Of a stretch of 64,000 nt of DNA, positions 38,001 to 44,140 are shown piece by piece. The DNA comes from Gordoniibacillus chartarius. Its GTDB lineage: Bacteria; Bacillota; Bacilli; Paenibacillales; NBRC-103111. A program made the position numbers and the translations under genes. The stretch spans positions 83,417 to 147,416 of the forward strand of contig NZ_JBHLWN010000060.1 in assembly GCF_042432825.1 (NCBI RefSeq). The letters run 5' to 3'. Numbering within the stretch: the first letter of the stretch is position 1; each line of letters starts with the position of its first letter. The notes under the pieces are model-generated. The model did no database searches. It was not told where the DNA came from and saw only the letters and a list, made by a program, of their open reading frames with translations.

Positions 38001-38188
38001 GGAATAGCGCCGGATCGTTCGCCGATCAGGGTTCCATCCCCGACTGGGCGGGACCGTACCTCGGTGTGTTGACCGCTCAGAAGATCGTCGGCGGGTATCC
38101 GGACGGCACATTCCGGCCGGACGGCTCGTTAACCCGTGAGGAAGCGGCGAAGCTGATTGCGGAATGGGTAAGCACGGATCAATATTAA
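32039..38188 (+). CDS. Giant SLH-domain cell-surface protein
   Basis: A 2049-residue exported protein. Residues 1-32 are a signal peptide (RMRYQRFLAAATATLLVWSGG...ASAAE). The front (~35-420) reads as a beta-rich domain (FVIAKNNYVQYTVKSDNGRFSV...). A long central part is unassigned and contains membrane-insertion-free beta segments. Two fibronectin-type-III-like domains follow (APAPVSGLQTGLYGDGMLDVSW...LIPGRTYKVSVMAER), then Ig-like units, a Glu/Asp/Gly-rich linker (GGDEEEPGNDQGDPDDSGDD), and at the C-terminus three SLH domains (FEPQRPITRLEFTKLI, FEPNSGITRAQAAAML, FRPDGSLTREEAAKLI). SLH domains bind pyruvylated wall polymer, so it is anchored to the cell wall. AAGGGG precedes the ATG. It is the second gene of the operon. 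Confidence 0.88.
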   Translation: MRMRYQRFLAAATATLLVWSGGAAGIVQASAAESPQFVIAKNNYVQYTVKSDNGRFSVRTVEGDASRETDDNVPLLFEGKEPDTSFATFRIDGKDYIYGNSYGFLNMDGSFQETPHNTGGLSSSVWKVGNVSIRQTLEIVEDERHPNVGNVRIRYEATNTGTEAEQVGARVLLDTMLGSNDGAAFMIGGSDQPIRTETRLTGSDIPQYWRSVDQAVAPSVFSYGFMHGWGNTKPDSLVFGQWHKLAETKWDYTPDSGLDFTSKTNAYEAADSAVAMYWEPLTLAAGESRVFETYYGMGNFAQTSTDAPFALRAFAPDKLTVNETGDGYEEQEFDITVEVDNTKSGAAAMTRATASLILDEGLVAASGSGYYQTADVIAAGATHTFRWRVKATPQQMYAVKQFRVDVKSDAQLQPESAGGFVLLPGVVGKPPAVQFQQVGPETLYVEGTRYFSIKGQGYDVYKDKSRWKLILENAVTGLRSEIPPEGISVVSDSDMTVKVTEALPPGPYQVILEHRDFGSQRLAQTIAMSSDTKYMGRYYGLLAVKKVKQGDDTSYELLSLESEKQLEQVKAGLPAEESLLLEIRGEIMEKKTEAGDIEYIVNTDGNPATLNSVVEYKGEPLVIAKRAKDLGHNTDYVEIGGSGSLRVSGGMQFWQWEFGIELKDGEDYSLDAGDDEEPVTIEFTGLGKVMKNIGGFLIQINDAILQDKAVSFSGEMALSFLPGGKQKYEELKEEKWGDEGSGGTIRDETAGLTASVDNVLFGEKEDGDIGYLGIDTTTSLQLPEGLLGSVFENGLKASLTINTIDRIYGLDMEMKIKIIEFHGVLTIAVTEDEKWVLDDLIMSFGGEPGIPLVPSVFLTKLGGGVEDMAATMTGDVNAPPLKVVVEAAINVVKTLEGDFTLKVSKLGLSLEGELSIAKIPFLTDVSLIAQWSEPMFMELSANVDIKGIVLGEAYLYISGERFEGYVMAKVVLPKYVPLAGGKTLAGVQLGASSESIWGGIEVIGIPFGVRYYWGGDFELTDAEGGVMPNMGLYSEVLSDSQGRPVRMVLGDNIRRIGGYAQLPGDGRLASADNAILADVFGQQLAAGEAKTEHTQLLQDQQVAYFELSYTGEVPKVQVYRPDGTPYPLIAEGQPNANYMEQTVSAADSKSGQTEQRIYISVQQPDSGTWRIVTDRPVEMGAFEAKPLPKLHTATAAKVGARELKVDWTADNAADAKVSVSLAGNKEEAGVLLAEGIAGTAGTANVTVPADTKTGTYYVRVTMTDGTGVQVAYTEAIELVDPDAPAPVSGLQTGLYGDGMLDVSWQASPSGELTGYYIEVYDEQGVKVDSFGEQFVEPDELGAIVGGQQKMKDSDVVTGLIPGRTYKVSVMAERKTTDGKLHYSPRSYSAPVQLPVPDPAEVTLSYGSQFKDATDPDGKPIKLTNETAATLHFAADQDVRTKVLVNEQEREVKTGSSWDLTLPVDDGRYNITFVSVNAQGDTTTSSMSFSVDTAAPPLMVNPVTEAGGQGSMRVLGITDRDSKVTLDGAPVAVDQQGQFQAAVEMGAQLTKRIHIEAADAAGNISTYESVVVNTQLKPVAKVAIQPAVKELPVGSSESFVLSAWDADGGAITLDPSVVQWSLLKGDTLATLTSDGKLTANKPGDVVLRASYRTTSSFAFEDAIVIEVKGPPGGDEEEPGNDQGDPDDSGDDSNSDVRPVPPTNGQIDKKLNEILQSLIEKDGRMKMVESRPVTAGSDQAIKLGTAGSLYIPKGALQGEDVLAVAAAADAKPYFEGTAGEGLTVHNTIIKLQLADAEPILEQPARLELTYDASKVKQPEQLAVYRYNEKLKRWQYEGGTVDRATGVVSAEIGRLGTFALLENSGLKPLQDMAGRWSDPYVKTLQSLDMADGVEKNGQLVFEPQRPITRLEFTKLIASAMSAVKPMSAGGTPPFADWQQIPDWGKPFVEYAYASGLSTGTIGEGGTVFEPNSGITRAQAAAMLGRTLKSSGNSAGSFADQGSIPDWAGPYLGVLTAQKIVGGYPDGTFRPDGSLTREEAAKLIAEWVSTDQY

Positions 38189-38198
38189 TGGCAATGTA

Positions 38199-38232
38199 GC
38201 CGGTACAGGGCTCTTTCTGTACCGGCTTTTTT
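38199..38232 (+). terminator. Terminator of the surface-protein operon
   Basis: A perfect 10-bp stem, GCCGGTACAG with CTGTACCGGC, runs directly into TTTTTT. Confidence 0.95.
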
Positions 38233-38344
38233 ATGTACGGCGATGGAGACAAGGATCTCATTGCTGTCAACGAATCGGTCATGGCGCAACGGTAACGAAG
38301 CATTTAGTCCCCTGCAAATTTGTTAGGAAAGTATTAAGATATAA

Positions 38345-38377
38345 CTCGCAATTTACAAAATTGGCGAGCTTTTTGTC
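38345..38377 (+). terminator. Terminator-like hairpin before the chemotaxis receptor gene
   Basis: CTCGCAATTT pairs with AAATTGGCGAG (one bulged G) and is followed by CTTTTTG. A TGTATAAT at 38387-38394 lies just after it and may be the -10 of the receptor gene, so the hairpin could shield that promoter from read-through. Confidence 0.55.
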
Positions 38378-38463
38378 GATTCTTCCTGTATAATCGAATA
38401 CTAATAAGCCTATGGAACCAAATTCCAATGGACGATATAGCACTCGATGTGGAGGGAATCAAC

Positions 38464-40221
38464 ATGGCTAAGTTAAAATCAGCATGGCGCCTCACCATTC
38501 GTTCCAAACTGATGCTCAGCATGCTCATTTTAATGATTTATCCGGCTCTTGCGGTCGGGGGCATGTCTTACAAGCAGGCAGTAGCCGAAAGCGACGAGCT
38601 GATCAGAAGCAACTTGCGCAATTCCGTGAAAATGGCCGTCGAGCTGGCGCGTATGTTCGAGGAAGCGGAAAAGAGCGGTACCATGAGCAGGGAGGCGGCG
38701 CAGGAGGAAGTGAAGAAGGCGCTGCTCGGCGTAAAAGGGGCTGACGGCAAACGTCCGATCAACACGAATATCGATCTTGGAGAGAACGGCTATTTTTTCA
38801 TTCTTAACGATAAAGGGGACGAGCTTGCCCATCCGAGTATCGAAGGCCAAAATATTATGAACGAAAAGACGAGCGACGGGCGGCTGTTTGTCAAAGAGCT
38901 TATTGACAACGGGAAGCAGGCCGAGGGCGGATTTACGTTCTACGATTGGCCGCTGCCGAATTCAAGCGAAGAGGCCCTCAAGATTACATACTCGTTGTCG
39001 ACTCCGCAGTGGGGCTGGATTATTTGCGCGGGCTCGTATATGCAGGATTATAACACGGGGGCGGATCGGATTTTCCAAACGGTGCTGACGACGATCATTA
39101 TCTGTCTCGTACTCGGCGGCATTATCGCGACGCTGTTTGCGCAGCATATTTCGGGTCCGATCAAAAAGCTGTCGCGCCAGGCCAAGCAGTTTGCCACCGG
39201 CGATCTCAGCACGGCGGACTTCAAGGTGAAGAACAAGGACGAAATCCGCGACTTGTACGTATCTTTTGAAGCGATGTACACGAACCTGAAGCAGCTCGCT
39301 TCCGGCTTGCTGAGCAGCTCCGATACGCTGGCCCAGGCGTCCGGCGAGCTGTCGCAGGCGATCGGGGAAACGACGGAGGCCGTGACGCAAATCTCGCAAG
39401 CCGTACAGCAGGCTGCAACGAGCAACGAGACGCAGGCACGCAGCATTCAAGAGAGCGCAAAGTCCATGGAAGAGATGGCGGGCGGCATCCAACGGGTGGC
39501 GACGACTTCATCGACAGCGTATGAAGCTTCGGTCATGACGCTCAAGGAAGCGGAGCAGGGCAACGCGCTGATCGAGCAATCATCGGAGCAGATGGGCAAC
39601 GTCAATGCGACGGTCGGCGATCTCGCGTCCATCGTCGGCAAGCTGGGAGAGCGTTCGCAGCAGATCGGCGATATCGTACAGGTCATTACCGATATTTCGT
39701 CGCAGACGAATCTGCTCGCGCTCAACGCTTCGATCGAAGCCGCCCGGGCCGGAGAGCAAGGCAAGGGGTTCGCTGTCGTCGCTGGGGAAGTACGGAAGCT
39801 GGCGGAGCGTTCGAACGAGTCCGCTATGCAGGTCGCAGAGCTGATAGAAGCGATACGAAGCGACATCGAAGTGGCCACCAAAGCGATGCATAGAGGAGAG
39901 CAGGAGGTCGAAGCCGGCGTGGAATCGATCCGCAGCACGGGCGAGGCGTTCCAGCGCATTCTTGAGGCGACCCGCAGCGTCGTCGATCAGGTGCAGGAAG
40001 CTTCCGCCGCGGCGGAGCAAATGTCGGCAAGCTCGCAGCAAGTCGCCGCCTCCTTGCTCGAGATGGAGTCCATGTCATCGCTGTCGAACGACATGATGCA
40101 TACCGTATCGGCGTCTACGGAAGAGCAGCTCGCATCCATGGAAGAGATTGCGGCTTCCTCCGAGTCGTTGAGCCGGATGTCCGAGGAAATGCAGAAGCTG
40201 GCGCATCGATTCAAGCTGTAG
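38464..40221 (+). CDS. Methyl-accepting chemotaxis protein with Cache domain
   Basis: A 585-residue transmembrane receptor. A basic start (AKLKSAWRLTIRSKLMLSM) and TM1 (~19-38) lead to an extracellular single Cache_2-type domain (~40-195; LGENGYFFILNDKGDELAHPSIEGQN, then YDWPLPNSSEEALKITYSL). TM2 (~202-225), a HAMP domain and the cytoplasmic signalling hairpin follow; its tip has the invariant DISSQTNLLALNASIEAARAGEQGKGFAVVA and RKLAERS. It signals to CheA/CheW and bends flagellar rotation. Cache_2 domains bind small organic acids or amino acids; the ligand is not readable. ATG 38464 has GGAGGGAAT just before it. No che genes lie nearby. Confidence 0.93.
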   Translation: MAKLKSAWRLTIRSKLMLSMLILMIYPALAVGGMSYKQAVAESDELIRSNLRNSVKMAVELARMFEEAEKSGTMSREAAQEEVKKALLGVKGADGKRPINTNIDLGENGYFFILNDKGDELAHPSIEGQNIMNEKTSDGRLFVKELIDNGKQAEGGFTFYDWPLPNSSEEALKITYSLSTPQWGWIICAGSYMQDYNTGADRIFQTVLTTIIICLVLGGIIATLFAQHISGPIKKLSRQAKQFATGDLSTADFKVKNKDEIRDLYVSFEAMYTNLKQLASGLLSSSDTLAQASGELSQAIGETTEAVTQISQAVQQAATSNETQARSIQESAKSMEEMAGGIQRVATTSSTAYEASVMTLKEAEQGNALIEQSSEQMGNVNATVGDLASIVGKLGERSQQIGDIVQVITDISSQTNLLALNASIEAARAGEQGKGFAVVAGEVRKLAERSNESAMQVAELIEAIRSDIEVATKAMHRGEQEVEAGVESIRSTGEAFQRILEATRSVVDQVQEASAAAEQMSASSQQVAASLLEMESMSSLSNDMMHTVSASTEEQLASMEEIAASSESLSRMSEEMQKLAHRFKL

Positions 40222-40241
40222 ATCAAACGCAACGGAAAATG

Positions 40242-40290
40242 ACCGCCGCCCGACTCTGCTGCAAGCAGAAGAGGGCGGCGGTTTTATTTT
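40242..40290. terminator. Terminator between convergent MCP and aminopeptidase genes
   Basis: ACCGCCGCCC pairs with GGGCGGCGGT, with an inner TCTGCT/AGCAGA helix and a TTTTATTTT tail on the plus strand. Confidence 0.85.
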
Positions 40291-40340
40291 CGACATGATG
40301 GAGGTGCCCATCAGGCTCTACCCGGCAGTACCGTCCGCGA

Positions 40341-41573
40341 TCAGGCCCAATTGCCTTGGCGGAACAGCGGCACGGTGCTGCCATCCGGCAGCTCGGCGTC
40401 GATATCGAGCTCCGCCGAGCCGATCATGAAATCGACGTGCGTCATCGAGACGTTGGCTCCGCTCGCCTTCAGCTGATCCGGCGACAGCCCTACTCCGCCT
40501 TCGAGCGTAGATGGATACGCGTTGCCGATGGCGAGATGGCACGATGCGTTCTCATCGAAAAGGGTGTTATAGAAGACGATGTCCATAAGCGATATCGGAG
40601 AGCGGTACGGAACGAGCGCCACTTCTCCAAGGTACGAAGCTCCTTCGTCCGTGTCGAGAATCGTTTGGAGCTTGTCTTCGCCTTTCCCGGCCCGGTAATC
40701 GACGATCCGGCCGTCCTTGAACGTGAACGAGAAGTCCTCGATGAGGCTTCCGCCGTGATTAAGCGGCTTCGTGCTTCGGACAATACCGTTCACGCCGTGT
40801 TTGGCCGGCATCGTAAACACTTCCTCCGTCGGCATGTTGGCGACGAACGGCGTGCCGGACTTGTTCGGCTTGGCGCCGCCGAGCCATATATGCTTTTCCG
40901 GCAGCTCGATATACAAATCCGTCCCCGGGGCGCGATAGTGGAGCTTGCGAATGCGCATCGCGTTGAGCTTCGATGTCTTCGCATGGAGTGTATCGAGATG
41001 CTTGCGCCACTCGCCGACAGGGTCATCCCGGTCGATCCGGGTCGCCTTGAAGACGACGTCCCACAGCTTGGCGACGCCTTGTTCGGCCGGCAGCCCGGGA
41101 AACAGACGGGCCGCCCAAGCCGGTGACGGCACAGCGGCGATCAGCCAGCTTACTTGATGAAGACGGGTATAGTCGAGGAATCGTTTGCGGATTGCCGCAC
41201 GGCCGCGTGTTTCCTTCGCAATGAGGTCGGCCGGCACGTCCTTAAGCAGATCCGGGTTCGGCGATTGCACGAACAGGAACGCGGCGTTGTTCTCGGCGTA
41301 TTCCGCCAGTCCGTTCGCACGCCATTCCGGGTAATACCCAAGCGAGCTCTCGGGAGCGTGCCGGTAGCGGATCAGCGCCAGCTCATCGTCCCACCACTCG
41401 TGATGGACTTGCGACGCTCCGATATCGTAAGCCAGACGCGTCACGATACGTACGAAATTGGCGGCGGACAGCGGTGCGTCAATGACGAGCTTCTGACCCG
41501 GCTGCACGTTCAAGCCGATGCGCAGCAGCGTCTCCGCATATTTCTCGAGCGATTCGGTCATGGAGATGGACAT
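40341..41573 (-). CDS. M29-family aminopeptidase
   Basis: A 410-residue cytoplasmic metalloaminopeptidase of the PepS/AmpS/thermophilic aminopeptidase family. The front reads SLEKYAETLLRIGLNVQPGQKLVIDAPL, typical of M29. The metal and catalytic region includes PTEEVFTMPAKHGVNGIVRSTKPL, GGSLIEDF, SYLGEVALVP, ASCHLAIGNAYP and MTHVDFMIGSAELDIDA, whose Glu, His and Asp residues bind the two metal ions. It trims N-terminal residues from peptides. Start 41573 is chosen over 41603 because AAAGGATC is spaced 9 bases before it. It converges with the MCP gene. Confidence 0.92.
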   Translation of the reverse strand: MSISMTESLEKYAETLLRIGLNVQPGQKLVIDAPLSAANFVRIVTRLAYDIGASQVHHEWWDDELALIRYRHAPESSLGYYPEWRANGLAEYAENNAAFLFVQSPNPDLLKDVPADLIAKETRGRAAIRKRFLDYTRLHQVSWLIAAVPSPAWAARLFPGLPAEQGVAKLWDVVFKATRIDRDDPVGEWRKHLDTLHAKTSKLNAMRIRKLHYRAPGTDLYIELPEKHIWLGGAKPNKSGTPFVANMPTEEVFTMPAKHGVNGIVRSTKPLNHGGSLIEDFSFTFKDGRIVDYRAGKGEDKLQTILDTDEGASYLGEVALVPYRSPISLMDIVFYNTLFDENASCHLAIGNAYPSTLEGGVGLSPDQLKASGANVSMTHVDFMIGSAELDIDAELPDGSTVPLFRQGNWA

Positions 41574-41741
41574 GCGTTCACGATCCTTTGCTTTGGATTT
41601 CATATCGCGTCAAGTATAGACCAATTGGTCGGTGAAGTACAACGCAGAAGAAACGGCGCCTGCCGATGTGTGGAATTCGTCAAATTTTGCTACAATGGGT
41701 AAAATAAACGATTTGTCGTTAGCGTCGTGGAGGTTGTCTGC

Positions 41742-42992
41742 ATGGAGAAGAAAACAAAGCATATTGCTAGTTTGTCGCTGGGAATCATGGGCGCCGGCTT
41801 CGCCGGATCGTTCCTGCTGCCGGCAGGTGCGGCCTGGGGAACGGTGCTGCAGAGCGGCTTCGAAGCGGGTCTGGTCGGCGGCCTCGCCGATTGGTTCGCC
41901 GTGACGGCGCTCTTCCGCCATCCGCTCGGAATTCCGATCCCGCATACGGCGCTGCTGCCGCGCAACCGCGACCGGGTTACGAACGCGCTGGTGAATACGG
42001 TAGAGAATGATCTGCTCAGCAAAGCGAGTATTACCGATAAATTGTCCGGCATGCGTCTGACTGAAGCGCTGCTGGATACGCTCGAGCGCAGCGCATCCCG
42101 CGAGCAGCTTGCCGCCTGGGGAGCGGCGGCGCTCCAGCACGCCGTGCGGCTTGCGCCGCTCGACGTGATCGTGCCCTTCGCCGCGGAGCATGCGAAGGGG
42201 GCGCTGCAGGACGTCGACGTCCGTCCGCTGCTGCAGCGGCTCGGCGAGCAGGCGCTCGCCCGGCAGGTGGACGAGCTGGCGCTCGACGCTCTGCTCGCCA
42301 AGGCGGAAGAATGGCTTGTCAAGCCGGAAACCCGCGACAGCCTCGGCACGCTTGCGATGGGCGCCTTCTCGAAGCTGGACCTCGGCGGCTTCATGCAGTT
42401 TGCGGTCAACGCCTTCATGGGATATCTCAGCGAAGACAAGCTCGGGGGCATTATACAGAACTTCGGCATGGGGCTGATCTTCGAGCTGCGCATGGCGGGG
42501 CATCCGCGGCGCGCCGAAGCGCTCGGTTTCATTCGCCGCCAGATCGAGGAGCTCAGCCGCTCGGAGAAGCTGATTGCCCAGCTTGAGGAGTGGAAGCGGG
42601 AGCAGCTGAAGGAGCTGGATTTGACAGGTCCGATCGCGAAGCTTCTGTCCGGTCTGCAGGAGCGCCTGCTGACGGCTTTCGCCGATCCGGCATTCGCGAC
42701 CGGCACGCTGGCGCCTTTGATCGACCGCCTGCTCGACGCACTGCACGCCGACACCGGATTGCAGGCGAAGGCGGACAGCTGGATGCGGGAACAGCTCGTC
42801 CGGCTTATCGAGGCCAATCATGCGAAGATCGGACAGCTTGTGCGCGACAATATTGCCAAGCTTGACAACGAAACCCTGATCGAGATGCTCGAAGACAAAG
42901 TCGGCAAAGATCTTCAGTGGATTCGAGTGAACGGCGCCGTTTGCGGTTTCCTGATCGGGCTTGTGCTCGGGCTCATCAGGCTGGCTGTCTAA
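41742..42992 (+). CDS. DUF445 family membrane protein
   Basis: A 416-residue protein with the family signature GLVGGLADWFAVTALFRHPLGIPIPHTALLPRN near residues 42-75. One hydrophobic segment lies near the N-terminus and one at the very end (GAVCGFLIGLVLGLIRLAV). Between them is a long, mostly helical, Leu/Glu/Arg-rich part likely to form coiled coils. DUF445 proteins (YjiN, YheB-like) are found widely, and in Bacillus one is linked to sporulation; the biochemical role is unknown. GGAGG at 41729-41733 fixes the start at 41742. A small hypothetical gene follows by 48 bases and may be in the same operon. Confidence 0.85.
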   Translation: MEKKTKHIASLSLGIMGAGFAGSFLLPAGAAWGTVLQSGFEAGLVGGLADWFAVTALFRHPLGIPIPHTALLPRNRDRVTNALVNTVENDLLSKASITDKLSGMRLTEALLDTLERSASREQLAAWGAAALQHAVRLAPLDVIVPFAAEHAKGALQDVDVRPLLQRLGEQALARQVDELALDALLAKAEEWLVKPETRDSLGTLAMGAFSKLDLGGFMQFAVNAFMGYLSEDKLGGIIQNFGMGLIFELRMAGHPRRAEALGFIRRQIEELSRSEKLIAQLEEWKREQLKELDLTGPIAKLLSGLQERLLTAFADPAFATGTLAPLIDRLLDALHADTGLQAKADSWMREQLVRLIEANHAKIGQLVRDNIAKLDNETLIEMLEDKVGKDLQWIRVNGAVCGFLIGLVLGLIRLAV

Positions 42993-43040
42993 GAATAACC
43001 TATTCGTAACCACTTTAAACGAAAAGAGGCGATCTGCTCC

Positions 43041-43334
43041 ATGGGCGTAAAATTCGGCCGCGAGTACGGCGATATTATTAACGATTTTACACAGGCGTTA
43101 GGCAGCATCGATGATTTGTACACTTGCTTCGAGATGACCAAGGACGATTGGAACGACCTTTCGGGGGAAGAGCAGGAGGAATGCGTCCGTACGCTGGCGG
43201 ACGATCTGTTTTACGGTCTTGGCTCGCAGCCGAGTCTGCATGTCGGCGGAGGCACGGTGACGCACGATGCGCAAAGGCACATTTTGAAAGTTCATACGAA
43301 ACCGGATATCACCTCGATTGTTCATTTGGTCTAG
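43041..43334 (+). CDS. Small acidic conserved-type hypothetical protein
   Basis: A 97-residue protein preceded by AAAAGAGGCG. The composition is acidic and soluble: EYGDIINDFTQALGSIDDLYTCFEMTKDDWNDLSGEEQEECVRTLADDLFYGLG, then GGGTVTHDAQRHILKVH. It has no signal peptide, membrane segment or recognised motif. The clear ribosome site, fitting codon use and position between two membrane-protein genes on the same strand support it as real. Function unknown. Confidence 0.7.
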   Translation: MGVKFGREYGDIINDFTQALGSIDDLYTCFEMTKDDWNDLSGEEQEECVRTLADDLFYGLGSQPSLHVGGGTVTHDAQRHILKVHTKPDITSIVHLV

Positions 43335-43412
43335 AGCTTTGGAATGTTTCCAAAAGGAGTTTGTACGTCCGATGGAGTATACGTAGGGTAAGTATTCATT
43401 GAGGTGAGTGCA

Positions 43413-44054
43413 TTGATTGGCGAAAATCGTTTGCCGTACATGCTGGTGGGCTCGGGGGCGGCCCTGATGTTCGGGCTGCTCGCCTGGTTCATGACCGAAG
43501 CGTCCGCCGTGCCAGGGGATCATGCCGTGATTGCCGCCGTACAAGGCTGGGAGCATCGGGCGCTGACAACCGTCATGATCGCGCTGTCGTGGATCGGTTC
43601 CACACCGGTCATGATCGCGATCTGTCTGGCGATTCTGGCGGTTATGTACCTGAAGCTCAAGCTTCGCGTGGAATTGCTGTTCTTCGTCTTTTCGCTGCTG
43701 GGGAGCTACGGGCTAAACAAGCTTCTGAAATTATGGCTCCAACGGGAAAGGCCCGATATATACCGTCTTGTCGAGGCGGACGGCTTCAGCTTTCCGAGCG
43801 GTCATGCGATGCAGGCGTTTGCGCTGTACGCTACGCTCGTCTTCCTGTTGTGGCGGCACGTATCGTCCCGCCGCAACCGCCTGCTGCTGCTGATCGGCTG
43901 TGTAACTATGATCGTTACGATCGGGATCAGCCGCATCTATCTCGGTGTGCATTATCCGAGCGATGTTATCGGCAGCTATGCCGCCGGTGCCGTCTGGTTC
44001 TGCTTGACCGTGTGTCTGTTCCGTCGTCATCTGCCGTCGTCAAGCCATTCGTAA
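43413..44054 (+). CDS. PAP2-family membrane phosphatase
   Basis: About 213 residues with six hydrophobic segments. All three PAP2 motifs are present: KLWLQRERP, PSGH (in GFSFPSGHAMQ) and SRIYLGVHYPSD. The residues correspond to the phosphate-binding Arg, the catalytic His and the His/Asp relay. Such enzymes remove phosphate from phosphatidic acid, phosphatidylglycerophosphate or undecaprenyl pyrophosphate on the outer face of the membrane. GAGGTGA lies 5 bases before the TTG at 43413; the GTG at 43404 overlaps that site and is less likely. The substrate cannot be told from sequence. Confidence 0.88.
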   Translation: MIGENRLPYMLVGSGAALMFGLLAWFMTEASAVPGDHAVIAAVQGWEHRALTTVMIALSWIGSTPVMIAICLAILAVMYLKLKLRVELLFFVFSLLGSYGLNKLLKLWLQRERPDIYRLVEADGFSFPSGHAMQAFALYATLVFLLWRHVSSRRNRLLLLIGCVTMIVTIGISRIYLGVHYPSDVIGSYAAGAVWFCLTVCLFRRHLPSSSHS

Positions 44055-44140
44055 GCACGGAACGTATCGTATCGATAGGGCAATCGCTGTCATTTGCCGG
44101 TTGCAGAACATCTTAGATTCCACTAAAGCCGGGTGACGGT

